Below, in pieces: positions 24,401 through 37,079 of a DNA stretch of 64,000 bases. Source of the stretch: Hypomyces perniciosus (lineage: Eukaryota; Ascomycota; Sordariomycetes; Hypocreales; Hypocreaceae); contig SPDT01000001.1 of NCBI GenBank assembly GCA_008477525.1, positions 3,286,001 through 3,350,000 on the forward strand. The letters run 5' to 3'. The first letter of the stretch is position 1. Each line of letters starts with the position of its first letter. Under the pieces are notes generated by a model, which saw only the letters and a program-made list of their open reading frames with translations, had not been told where the DNA came from and made no database searches. Both the position numbers and the translations under genes were made by a program.

Positions 24401-24998
24401 CTCAGCTCTTTCTCTCGACATGGCAAGTGTTTTTAAAGGGTCATCACTGTAACGCACCAATTTTACGCTCCTAGTCAGCATACATGACATATAATACATG
24501 TCTGATTTCCTTCTTGTGTCCACTGTTATATGGACAGAATGCTGTCTCTCAAAGGATGTATACACTTCTGTTGAGATGTATTAAAGTGCCTTCCCCACCC
24601 GCCCAGAATGCCTTAGCTTAGCCGTCGTTCTGTTTGATCAGTGTGTCTGGGGATGGGGTGCTGTACACTCCTTACATCGGGTGGACAGAACGTCTATCGT
24701 CATTTTTGGGAGCAGTCTGCAGTCAGTCTCAGCAATGCTTAAACAGCAACTATGCTGATACTACTCCACAGCCTCGCAAAGCTTCGACATGACAGACGTC
24801 ATGATTGGCGGGATGTTCATAACCGATCAGTCACTGTAGACTTCGAGGGCCGTCGCAACCATTCACATGCAATTCGGGAATGCTATGCGAGGCAAATGCC
24901 AAGGATGGTGCAGCGGGCGCAACAATTGATATCTATTGGTTGGAGAGCCTAGGCACGCACAAAGCAGTGTTTTTTTTTCATGACCATGACCATGACCA
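24401..24998. other. Intergenic, convergent 3' ends
   Basis: 598 bp between the EXO70 stop and the stop of the minus-strand gene. Presumably both 3' UTRs and terminators. Short frames (up to 97 codons) show no conserved character. A small TGACCA tandem (24981-24998) lies right after the minus-strand stop. Nothing else seen. Confidence 0.6.
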
Positions 24999-27900
24999 TC
25001 ATCCACTCCCAAATATCTTGTCTATCCGAGTCTTCCTTTCCCACATAATGACCCCGTCGCCTTTGCGCTTGAAATACAATATCCGATGTTGTGGGATGAA
25101 CTCCTCGTCTGTCTGCTCGCTCTTCCAGTGTTCTAGCGACTTCTCCACAGCTCCAATGAAGCGATCTTCATAACCGATGAGATAATCACTTGGATTCATG
25201 CCAGCGTCCCAGCGCAGTCGGTTTAATACATCGACCGCGCTTCGGAACCTTCCAGCCCCTGGTAACTTGCCTACGATCGGCAACAGACCCTTCATGGACG
25301 TGGCCCTCTTCTTTTCTGATTCAGTGGAAAGCTCGGAGGTAGCATGTTCATCGTTCTCCAACTCATCGTCCTCCATATCTGGGCCCTCGTCCGAATCACT
25401 GTCGGCAGGGTCATGGTCCCACCACTGCCCGCGGTGAGGTTCCATGGAACTCAAATCGCTACACTTTACCACAGATGTCATCATCCAGCAATGCGTAGAG
25501 TCATAGTACTTTTCGTTTCCACGTATGCGTGATTCGAAATCCCGTATGACCACATGAAGAGATCCCTCTGTGGCAGTCATTTCTGTCTTCGATGTCTCGG
25601 TAATACTGCTGTTCCACTGGAGGCCGATCAAGTAACACCCGTGATACTCGAGAGCTCCATCACTCGACTCAACAATCGGTTCCTCATCTGCAAATCTCGT
25701 TGGCCAGATGCGTGTCATGAGGCTCGGAATTTTCCTGTCAATGTCTTGGATAGATATGTTAAATCGACATCCCAGTAGTGAATATACATGCATCTGAGCG
25801 ACATACCAAGAAGCACGGTGATGCATTTTGACTCTAGCCAGCCTAAGAACTTCCTCCCTTTGTTTGGCGACGGTCCCCAATAGCGGGCATCAATTTTGAC
25901 ATACGTCTTGTAGGACTGGAGAAATTCAGCAACGCCCCTATTGACAAGATCACTGGGTACTCCAGGGCTATCCAGATCGAGAAACTCATCCCATGTCATC
26001 CCTTCTTGTAAAAGCAGGGAGCTGGCACGAGCCAATTCAGTGGATAGTACCCTAACGGTTGGTGGAGTGGAATGTTGTGCGGTATTAAGGGATGGGGCAT
26101 GCCAACCAAGCAAGCAAAGAGGCTCTCTGAAAGTACGATGGTACTTTAGATCTTTATGGAAAAAAGGGTCAAACACTACTCGTTTCTTCCAGTCAAAGCC
26201 GGCATAGTGACGGAAGAAGGTTACCACAATATCGGTGGTGGATACTGTGCCATTGCCATTTGCCAATACCTTACAAACAGGTACGAGCATGGCCGTAATA
26301 TGAATCCCCCCAAGCAGCCCGAACTTCGCCGAATACAGACCTCTGGACTTAGCCCAAGCTTTGATCAAAAGGTGTGCTACTCGATATTTTGCCATGTCAG
26401 GTATGGACCTCCTGAGATAGTACAGATCACGGACTGGTTTGAGTTTCGACAATGTTTGGAGCGGTAGGTCAAACGCTGGATCTGATGAGGGTCGTTTGAA
26501 AATATCCGGGTACCTATGGGCGTTTAGAGAAAAAAATCGGGTTATGTCACAATACATAAATATGATCGGCTTACCCTTTGGCCATGGATGTTGCAGCACA
26601 GTACTGAAGATCAAACTTAATGCCACGAACCTCAAGTTCAAGCATTGTACCTGAATTTGCTTGCACGCGTCGAAGGATGGTTACGCCTTCTGCCGCAGCC
26701 TTTCTCAATCTTTGCACGGCCAAGGTGAAGAAGGTTTTGGAGCTAATGCTGCCAACACAAAGACAATCCACATCGGACGAACTCGTCCAGACTCCAAGCC
26801 CAAATGAACCCACGGGAATGAGAACAACGCGAAGTGTTGTGCGTGCCCCATGGTCCGTATCAATATTATCGTCCCCAAGGAGGACCTTTTCCAAGAGTAC
26901 CAACGCTTCCTGTCGCAAAGCTTCAATATCCTGCGTCGGGAAGCAGCCGCGGGATACTAAGCTGCTTTTCAACTCCTCAAAGCTTCCTAGAGATGTTGGC
27001 GCCTTATACGTGCCGATGCTAACACCCAGGTTCGAATCAACGGCAGTGGCATCTTCGGTTGAAGGTGATCGCATAAGAAGGCATCGAATGCCCCAATGAT
27101 CACTAGCATAGTCCTGGGAGCAATGCTCCCCTGGCTTTATCGTGGCGTGGCCAAACATATTGAAGCCACATGGGCGCAATGGAAGATGATTGTTGACAAG
27201 AATTCTATCATATCTCTGAGGACGACCGTCGTATCCATCGCTGGCCAAACGTGCCGTGAGAGTGTTCGTCAGGGGGTCAAAGGTAGCACCTTGCTCACCC
27301 TCGTGTAGATTTAGAACAGCCTCTTGGCTCTCTGCCGTGCCTGACGATTCGCCCGCGCTAAGCCTAGTGACCAACCAGGTATCCTGAAAACCAGCCTCCG
27401 AGATCATGTCCCCAATTTCCCTAAGGTGTTGGAGACCCTTGGTGGAAACATCATGCTTCGCTCGTGCCGTCTCCATTGTATACGATGATGTGGTCAAGTT
27501 GAAATCCCCAGCAATGATACAGGGATGCCCTGAGAATTTAGCAGACATGTAACCAATGAGTTTCTGCACCTCGTCTCGCTTGGCAATGATCGCACCATCT
27601 GTCAGACCCTGACTAAGATGGCAAGCGGCTAAGACCAAAGGCAGTGACTCAGGTGCCTCGGGTTCTTTGCCCTGAACAGTAGGGAAAGTCACGATTGCAA
27701 ACCCCTTATGCTTCCTCGAGGATGGTAGATATTCCCACTGAAGTGGAAACTTACTCAAGACCACAATATTCAGTAGACTAGGCAACGGACCAACGCCAGA
27801 TTGGCTGGGGGGGCCATGGGTTGAAAAGGGGTATCGAGAGCAGACCTCGTTATCGGCTAGCAAAAAGAGGAGGAACTGGTCTGTAACTTCCTGAAGCACA

Positions 27901-28799
27901 AGTATGTCGGCGGTAGCACGCTCGGATATAATGTTGGCGACAAGTGCAGGGTACCGGGATGTGCTTGGTGGCCAATCAAACTCAGCAAGCACATTGTAAG
28001 AAGCAATAACAAGACGGTCTGGGACGGTCTTGTTAACAGAGGAGATGAGATCATCAGGTACACATTTCCATGATCGGTCCATTTGCACATAGTGATACGC
28101 GGCCTCCAGGTGAGCCTTGGTGGCATCCAAAGCAATCTCCGAGGCCAGCTTTGTTAGGGATGCTTCTCGTGTTAGGCAGTTGGAGCTTAGATCAATGCAA
28201 CCCCAGAGTCTCATCTGACGTGGTGCTGTATCGCCATCCGACGGGATAGGATCACGAACCAGAATTGCGAGCTGGGTAACATGCCAGGTCAGCGGCGCCA
28301 AGAGGCGCGCTTTCTCGAGAAGGAAACTATGCCATGCTGCAAGAGAAGAGCCCTCACATTGGGCAACGGTCAAGTGCGGCTGATATGTGTCGTTAGGAGG
28401 CCATCCCAAGCCACGTCTAATCTGCTCACGTATGCTGAAGAGTGCAGTTGTGCCCTGGTCGGGGGTAGGCCGAAGGAAAATGGTGCTGTGGTGTTTGTGT
28501 GAAAACGAGCCAATGTCTTGCAGGCTGATAGTGGCGCTGCCTTGTGGTAACAAGTTGAGTTGGCACAGCGTGTTCGCTACTTCTGAGAGAGCTTCAAGTC
28601 TAACGAAAGGGTAGACCAGATTCACATGAGGCGGCCATCTGCCATAGCCTCTGTCGTTCAGGCATCTTAGACGATTGAGCGGGGCCCAGAGATGCTGTGG
28701 CGGAATTATACAGAGTGCAGTGTCGTGAGACTCGTCAAAGGGCGGTCCCGTGACCAACAAACTTGATGAAGACTCCATGAAATTATTGATGTCTGTCAA
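24999..28799 (-). CDS. Predicted RNA end-processing enzyme: 2H, EEP, NTase/PAP and MJ1316 domains
   Basis: Exons 28799-26575, 26513-25807 and 25744-24999 (introns 61 and 62 bp) give 1225 aa. Domains in order: 2H phosphoesterase (LigT/2'-5' ligase-like) with motifs HVN at 58 and HLT at 142; endonuclease/exonuclease/phosphatase fold (N269, QE 303-304, GDFN 431-434, SDH 566-568); pol-beta nucleotidyltransferase (GS 664-665, SDVD 675-678, third Asp in FDLQ about 730) with a poly(A)-polymerase-like central region (about 740-990); and a C-terminal MJ1316 domain (about 1145-1225; VLNRLRWD, DYLIGYEDRF, IPQHRILYFKRK). MJ1316 is predicted to recognise cyclic RNA ends, 2H enzymes open cyclic phosphates and the NTase adds nucleotides, so I infer RNA end repair or tailing. 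No signal peptide is seen; probably nuclear or cytosolic. The first 2H motif has N instead of T/S. Function is untested as far as I know. Confidence 0.85.
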
Positions 28800-29551
28800 T
28801 GGTAGCTGAAGATAGATTCAATCTTTGTGGAGTATCTTTATGCGTACGGTGTATAGGTTGTCGCAATAGACTACCTGTAAAGCTATGAGCTATAAATATG
28901 ACTGTGTTGGGAGGAGAGCGCCTATGTAATTATATCCGATATCTTCAGGGGCATATCTTACACGATTGGGTAGCTCTTGGTGATGGAGTGAGTCACGTCT
29001 TCGGGCCCTGTCTGAAACGATGTCTACCTGGCATGGGGCAAATTGTTGGCCCAGGTTTGCATATCTTGAGTCATCTCGAGGCAGAGCAGTCAAGGCTATT
29101 TCTTCAGAGCTGACCAATCTCTGTCCTGCCACAAGGCATAACGCCTTCGCCGGTGATTCAAAGTGGGCGATGACTCCAATCATACGTCACCATCCTACGG
29201 GGACTGGTACCTTAAATCCTCAAGTCTGTTCAGCGAAAAATCTATCAAATGCTGTTTAATAAGGTATTATTGTGTGCTGTTAATACGCTCCGCAGTGGAT
29301 TTCAGAAAATACGCTTTGCTGCTACTAGTAGTAGTCAATGCGAGGGATAGATTGTACCTAGGCACTAGTATTACGGAGTAGTACATAGGACTGTTATAGT
29401 ACTACTACTACAAAGTACCTAAAACCACTTTACGCGCTTTTGCTAATAACGCGTCTAAACGCGACATCACGGTAACCCACCCCTCCTTCAACACTTCTGG
29501 CGTCTACTCTGGCTTTCCCCTTCCAACGCCTTCGAAGGACAATAACCCGCC
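28800..29551. other. Divergent promoter region, RNA-processing gene / MCM3
   Basis: 752 bp between two divergent start codons. It contains an exact TACGGAGTA motif (29372-29380), TAGTAGTA/TACTACTA runs (29320-29415) and the ACGCG cluster listed separately. A minus-strand frame of 97 codons (29183-28890) has balanced composition, but I recognise nothing in it and see no supporting introns. Confidence 0.55.
29432..29463 (+). promoter_or_regulatory. Three ACGCG boxes (MBF-type) upstream of MCM3
   Basis: ACGCG at 29432-29436, ACGCGT at 29449-29454 and ACGCG at 29459-29463, all in the same orientation, 89-120 bp before the MCM3 ATG. ACGCGT is the MluI cell-cycle box bound by MBF (Mbp1/Swi6) and drives G1/S transcription of replication genes in yeasts. 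That the same factor acts here is inference. Confidence 0.6.
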
Positions 29552-32355
<2,804 letters not shown>

Positions 32356-32587
32356 AATGATGAGACATGCGAGGAATCGTTTTTAACGGCGTCGTGGGCG
32401 TATCGGAAGCAGACGCTGATCAGGGATGGAGGAGCGGGTTGGAAAATGATGGGATGCATAGCTGTGTTTGAACTTGCGTATGACGAAAAAATTCATCTAG
32501 AGACAGCTGACGAAAGGACTGGGTGATGGAAAGCAGACATCTGAGTGTTGAAGCAAGGAACGACCAGTAATCTAAGTATAGTATGAA

Positions 32588-33927
32588 TCACAACCGCGCC
32601 TGGAACTCCCGCAGTCGGTCGAGCACATTATGTCCGTTCCATGTCTCACTACCATCTTCATGTTGGGTTAAAATGGGCATGCCGACTTGCTCGATAGCGA
32701 AGCTAGCTGCGACAGATCCCCAGACAGCAGCATTGCTATAAGCTTCACCTCGGGCTAGGGCGACAGCCAAGGCACCGAGGAAAGTATTGCCGCCGCCTGT
32801 GGGATCAATCACTTTTGAGCTATCCTGGTGATAGGCAGGAACCCAGCACTCGATGCCAGGGTCGATCTCTATCTCCTCGCGAACCACGAGACCGTCCTCA
32901 TCCCGGAGCAGGTCAGCAAAAAGGGCGCTCATATCGGTGTCTGGCTGCAAACCACCTCTGCGATAGTCCTTGCGCCGGGTAGGTGCGGAACCCCGACCAG
33001 ACCGGCGTCTCCTCCCGCCGTTCTTGGCCACATAACAGCCCTTGTTGCCAGCGCGGACAACAAGGGTGTAAGACTGCAGGGGCATACTGGCCAGGAGTTG
33101 TTCGCACGCACGCTCGATGGCGTGAGTGGAGATTTCTCCCGTGTCTGGGTCAAGGCCATCGTCACCCATGAATCCAGCAAGCTCGGCATGATTTGGGCTG
33201 CAAACATCGACGAGGGGTAGGGTGTTCGTGCAGTTGAGAAGTTCACCGGGCGTACATAGGTCAGGCACGGGCTCCCAAATGAATATAGGTTTGCAGTACG
33301 AGTCCGGCGGGGTGGCAGCCTTGCGGAGAGAAATGATGTCTGGCACCAACTCCTGGCATCGGGTTGGGGAGCAAATCAGATGAAAAGAGCGAGACTGCAG
33401 CAAGTCGGGAGTGAGATCCTGGGCAGTGATGCGCTTCTTTGGCGTCAGGTACTTGAATTCGCGTTTGCCCGCGGCATCCCCGTAGCCGTTCCATCCACGA
33501 GTGGTGAGCCGGTCCGGGTCGTGGCGGACGACAGCGGAAGTGCCCCAGCTATCGATGAGCGTGGACAGGGCAGGCGGAAAGTCGGAGCCTTGATCGACAA
33601 ACCATCCAACGGTCGATGAGAGTGGCGCAGGAGAGAAGAGGCGTGCACCAAGGGCTGAGTAGGAGCCGGCTCCGCCGAGGACATCCCTGACGGGCGGTGT
33701 TGGGGGAACGAAATCGATATCATCTTGGCCGGATGCGTGCGGACACGGCAGCTGGTCAGTGCCGGGCTGGGACGACAGAGAGTGTGTGTCGGGGATGTCT
33801 CACCGATGATGAACAGTCCCAGGGTGACGAAGTCTATCCCGGCGCGGTGCTCCAGCTCGTGGCTATTTTCTTGGCCATCACCATCTATTTTCGAGCCCAT
33901 CACCTCGCCCTGCTGGTTTTCTGCCAT
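32588..33927 (-). CDS. PfkB-family (ribokinase-like) protein, Mak32 type
   Basis: Exons 33927-33804 and 33723-32588 (80-bp intron; G|AT restores FIIDDIDF) give 419 aa. The protein has the ribokinase fold: the N-terminal GGAGSYSALGARL motif matches PfkB signature 1, and DPTGGGNTFLGAL (residue 354 = N) is signature 2. In active sugar or nucleoside kinases the last position is the catalytic Asp (GAGD). Here it is Asn, which I recall as typical of the fungal Mak32 group, named for a yeast gene needed for stability of a killer dsRNA. Substrate and activity are unknown; it may be a pseudokinase. An in-frame upstream start would add a CA-repeat-encoded VCVCV stretch, so the downstream ATG (MAENQQ) is preferred. 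It converges on MCM3 with 232 bp between stops. Confidence 0.82.
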
Positions 33928-33975
33928 TGAATGGAATATAAAGCTGGTTGATGAGCACCACCCCGAACTTTGCAC

Positions 33976-34004
<29 letters not shown>
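33976..34004. repeat. (CA)n microsatellite
   Basis: About fourteen uninterrupted CA units, some 50 bp upstream of the Mak32-like start codon. Likely length-polymorphic. Confidence 0.9.
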
Positions 34005-34006
<2 letters not shown>

Positions 34007-34064
34007 ATGTAGGTGCGTATGCTGTGCTGGTTTTCAAGAGCAGCAACGTTCTTAGCAATGACAG

Positions 34065-34085
34065 GATGATGATGATGATGATGAT
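34065..34085. repeat. (GAT)7 microsatellite
   Basis: Seven perfect GAT units in the divergent promoter region. Confidence 0.9.
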
Positions 34086-34838
34086 AAGGGTAGTAGTGTG
34101 TTAGGATAGAATGGCGCCTTGAAAGACATATGTGAGTGAAAACACACCTTGCCTGCCATGTTGCTCTTCTATCGTAAAGGAAAATAAATGCAAGGCGGAA
34201 ATCAAGGTGACCTGGCTGGGTATCGCCAAGTAATATTAGATAGTAGTAGTACTAACCTGGAAGGCCTACTAATAACAGCCCCCATTCATAAATCTTGAGT
34301 ACTACCTCAATTGGGCAGTGTATTCGTGTGCTAATAATACTACATGCATGTATTTGTTAAGGTTGTAAATTATGTGCAGATATAATACAAATGCCAACCC
34401 TCGATAGGAGCATGTAGATGTAGGGCCCAGTTCCTGATGAATGTTAATGGAGATACTAGCTCCAATACTAGGTACCTACGGAGTATTATTACTAGTATGT
34501 TAGTAATATTGAAGTCGGACAACACCCCTTATCCACTGCTTGATCAGTCGTCTGCCAACGAACATACTACTCGTAGGCATTCTCGTTGCTATTGCTCTTG
34601 TTGCGCCACAGCCCCCATTCGATTTGCCCCGTCGCTGCAGTGCTTTGCGGGTGTCTGCGGTAGTCATTAAAATTGCCGCCACGCGAATCGACGTTGCCTG
34701 GTCGCAATCCGCAGTGCAACGCTTGCTTTGTGCCACAATCGCCAGCGAGTCTCATCCACAGGGTGGCATCATCTCCTTATCAAGCCGCCACGCTCACATC
34801 GCAAGTCCCTTTAGACTCCTGAGCAATAAACCTTCGTC

Positions 34839-36629
34839 ATGGCGGCCCAGAATCATATGCACAATCTGACAACGCTTATCAAGCGGTATGGCCCTAACTG
34901 CAATTCTGTCACTCTTGCTCGGGACGTCATACATGCTAACCCCCTTGCCAGGCTTGAAGCTGCGACATCACGCCTCGAGGACATTGCTTCGTCAACTGAA
35001 CTTCCGAAGGACGTTCCTGGTCTTGGCCAGCCCGTCGTGCCACCACCAGATGCCTCAACTCCAACACCACCGTCCACCTCGAAACAGCCAGAAGAGCCAC
35101 TCCCCGAGTCCATCGACGATTTCGATGTCTTCCTCAACACCACCGTCGACAAATATGTTAAGCTCAGCAACGACCTAGGGGGGCTCGTTGCCCAGCAAGT
35201 TCGTACCTGTCTATCCTTGCTCTGTCTTGAAACTAGGTCTCGGGAGCTAATCAGTTTATTATTCAGGCTGCCGAAGTCCTCAAGGGGTTCCAGGAGCAAC
35301 GTAAATTCCTACTCATCTCTACAAAGGCCATTAAGCCAGATGCCTCAGGATCAAGCATGGCTATCTATCAAAACCTGCTTAAGCCTATCAACGAGGCTCT
35401 CATGGCCGTGACCGAGCTGAAGGACGCCAATCGCCCCGATCCGATGTACACTCATTTGAGCTCTGTTGCAGATGGTATCATGGTATTGGCGTGGGTGACT
35501 GTTGATCATCGGCCCCTCACCCATGTCGAGGAATCTCTGGGCGCAGCCCAGTTCTTCGGTAACCGAGTGCTCAAGGAACAGAAGGACAAGTACGATGGAT
35601 GGTATAATCATTGAGTCTGTTGAGTGGCTAACCCTCAGTACAGGGACTCCAAGCAAGTCGACTGGATTCAGTCTTTCTACCAAATCTTTCGCGATCTCAG
35701 CATATATGTTAAACGATACCACGCCTCCGGGGTCGCCTGGAACCCTAGAGGAGATCCAGCAGATGATGTTGCTAGCTCGCTTTCTTCAGCAGCCCCTACC
35801 AGTGGTGCTCCCCCGCCGCCGCCGCCGCCGCCACCGCCGCCTGGCCCTCCTCCAGTCCTTGACATCCAGGCTGAGAAAGCACCACCCGCATCTCTTGGAG
35901 GTTTCGGGGCGGTTTTTTCAGAACTGAATCAAGGCGAGTCTGTCACCAAAGGCCTACGGAAAGTCGACAAATCAGAAATGACGCACAAAAACCCAGCTCT
36001 TCGTGCGGGATCAACAGTGTCTAACGCGTCGTCACGAACAAAAAGTCCGGCGCCAGGGAAAAAGCCCAAACCGGAAAGCATGAGAGTTAAGAAACCAGCC
36101 ACAAAGATTCTCGAAGGCCACAAGTGGACAGTTGTATGGCACCTCACCAGGATGACGTCGTCAGTTTTGACTAAATGAATGATAGGAAAATTTCGACAAG
36201 GAACCTCAACCAGTGGAAATCGAGGCCTCTCTTACCCACTCCGTGTTAATTAGCAGATGTAATAACACGACTGTTGTCATCAAGGGTAAAGCAAATCAAG
36301 TTACTGTCGAGAACTCAACCCGACTGTCTCTTGTCGTCGATACCCTAGTTTCAACCGTCGATGTTGTGAAGGCCAACAACTTCGCACTGCAAGTACTCGG
36401 TACCGTACCCGCTGTCATGATGGATCAGATTGATGGTGCCCAAATTTACTTCAGCAAAGAGAGCTCCGGCGCCAAGCTATTCACCAGCAAATGCTCGAGC
36501 ATCAACCTCAACGTCCTGGCTGGTCCAGATGACGACTACAAAGAGGTGCCATTGCCATCACAAATATGCTCCTACTATGACGAGGAAAAGGGCGACTTGG
36601 TAAATGAGATCGTCGCCCACGCTGGCTAG
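34839..36629 (+). CDS. srv2: Adenylyl cyclase-associated protein (CAP/Srv2)
   Basis: Exons 34839-34885, 34952-35198, 35267-35589, 35644-36133 and 36186-36629 give 516 aa. CAP binds actin monomers, recycles cofilin-actin and links to Ras/cAMP signalling. Visible parts: N-terminal oligomerisation and cyclase-binding segment (LTTLIKRLEAATSRLEDIA), helical-folded domain (about 95-270), a polyproline run of eleven prolines (35811-35845), a WH2-like basic region, and the C-terminal beta-helix CARP domain (about 365-516). Intron 1 is 66 bp, a multiple of three and free of stops, so retention would keep the frame. The third intron uses donor GTACGA, giving KEQKDKDSKQVDW as in the family; an alternative donor 12 bp downstream (GTATAA) would give KYDGWDSK instead. 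Confidence 0.93.
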
Positions 36630-37079
36630 GCACATGGGAAGGGGTTTCATGCTGTCACTGATCTTTCCGTGTATGGTGACTACATAGACGCACATATACT
36701 ATATACATACAAACATGATATATGCGATAATATTTAGTTTCTATGTTTATGTTAGTAGATTTCAATTGCAACTATGTCCAGTATTTGCTTGCCACCGCTT
36801 CCCTATCAGAGAATCCTCTACCGTTTGACCTCTCACTACAGCAATGTTAAATGACCGCGAACTGCCGAGGGTACAGTATGTCACTGCGTGTCACTGCGTA
36901 TCGGTGCTTGGTGATGAAGGTCATGCTTAACAGACAAAGCCAGAGAGGGAGAAGCCGGGGCAACGCGTATTACTACATCCACGAACATCTAAATTCGTTT
37001 TCCGGTGTCTGTCGTAAACAACTACTTTGGCAACTGAACCGAGGCCGCGTTCCGCTAGGAGTGACTGGCGATGATGACT
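36630..37079. other. Intergenic, convergent 3' ends of CAP and acuJ
   Basis: 450 bp, presumably two 3' UTRs. AT-richer near 36690-36770. An 86-codon plus-strand frame crosses the acuJ 3' end and has no conserved character. No gene supported. Confidence 0.6.

Larger units (their letters stand above)
33928..34838. other. Divergent promoter region, Mak32-like / CAP
   Basis: 911 bp between start codons. Contains a CA dinucleotide run (33976-34004), a GAT run (34065-34085), TAGTAGTAGTACTA (34240 area) and an exact TACGGAGTA (34477-34485). Frames here are short and unconvincing. Confidence 0.55.

Noticed and set aside
28890..29183. Minus-strand frame of 97 codons in the divergent promoter before MCM3
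   Set aside because: Composition is plausible but there is no family resemblance, no supporting splice structure, and competing frames of similar length lie on the plus strand.
33928..34008. Longer N-terminus for the Mak32-like protein starting at 34008
   Set aside because: It would translate the CA microsatellite into a VCVCV stretch; the downstream ATG gives a normal start.
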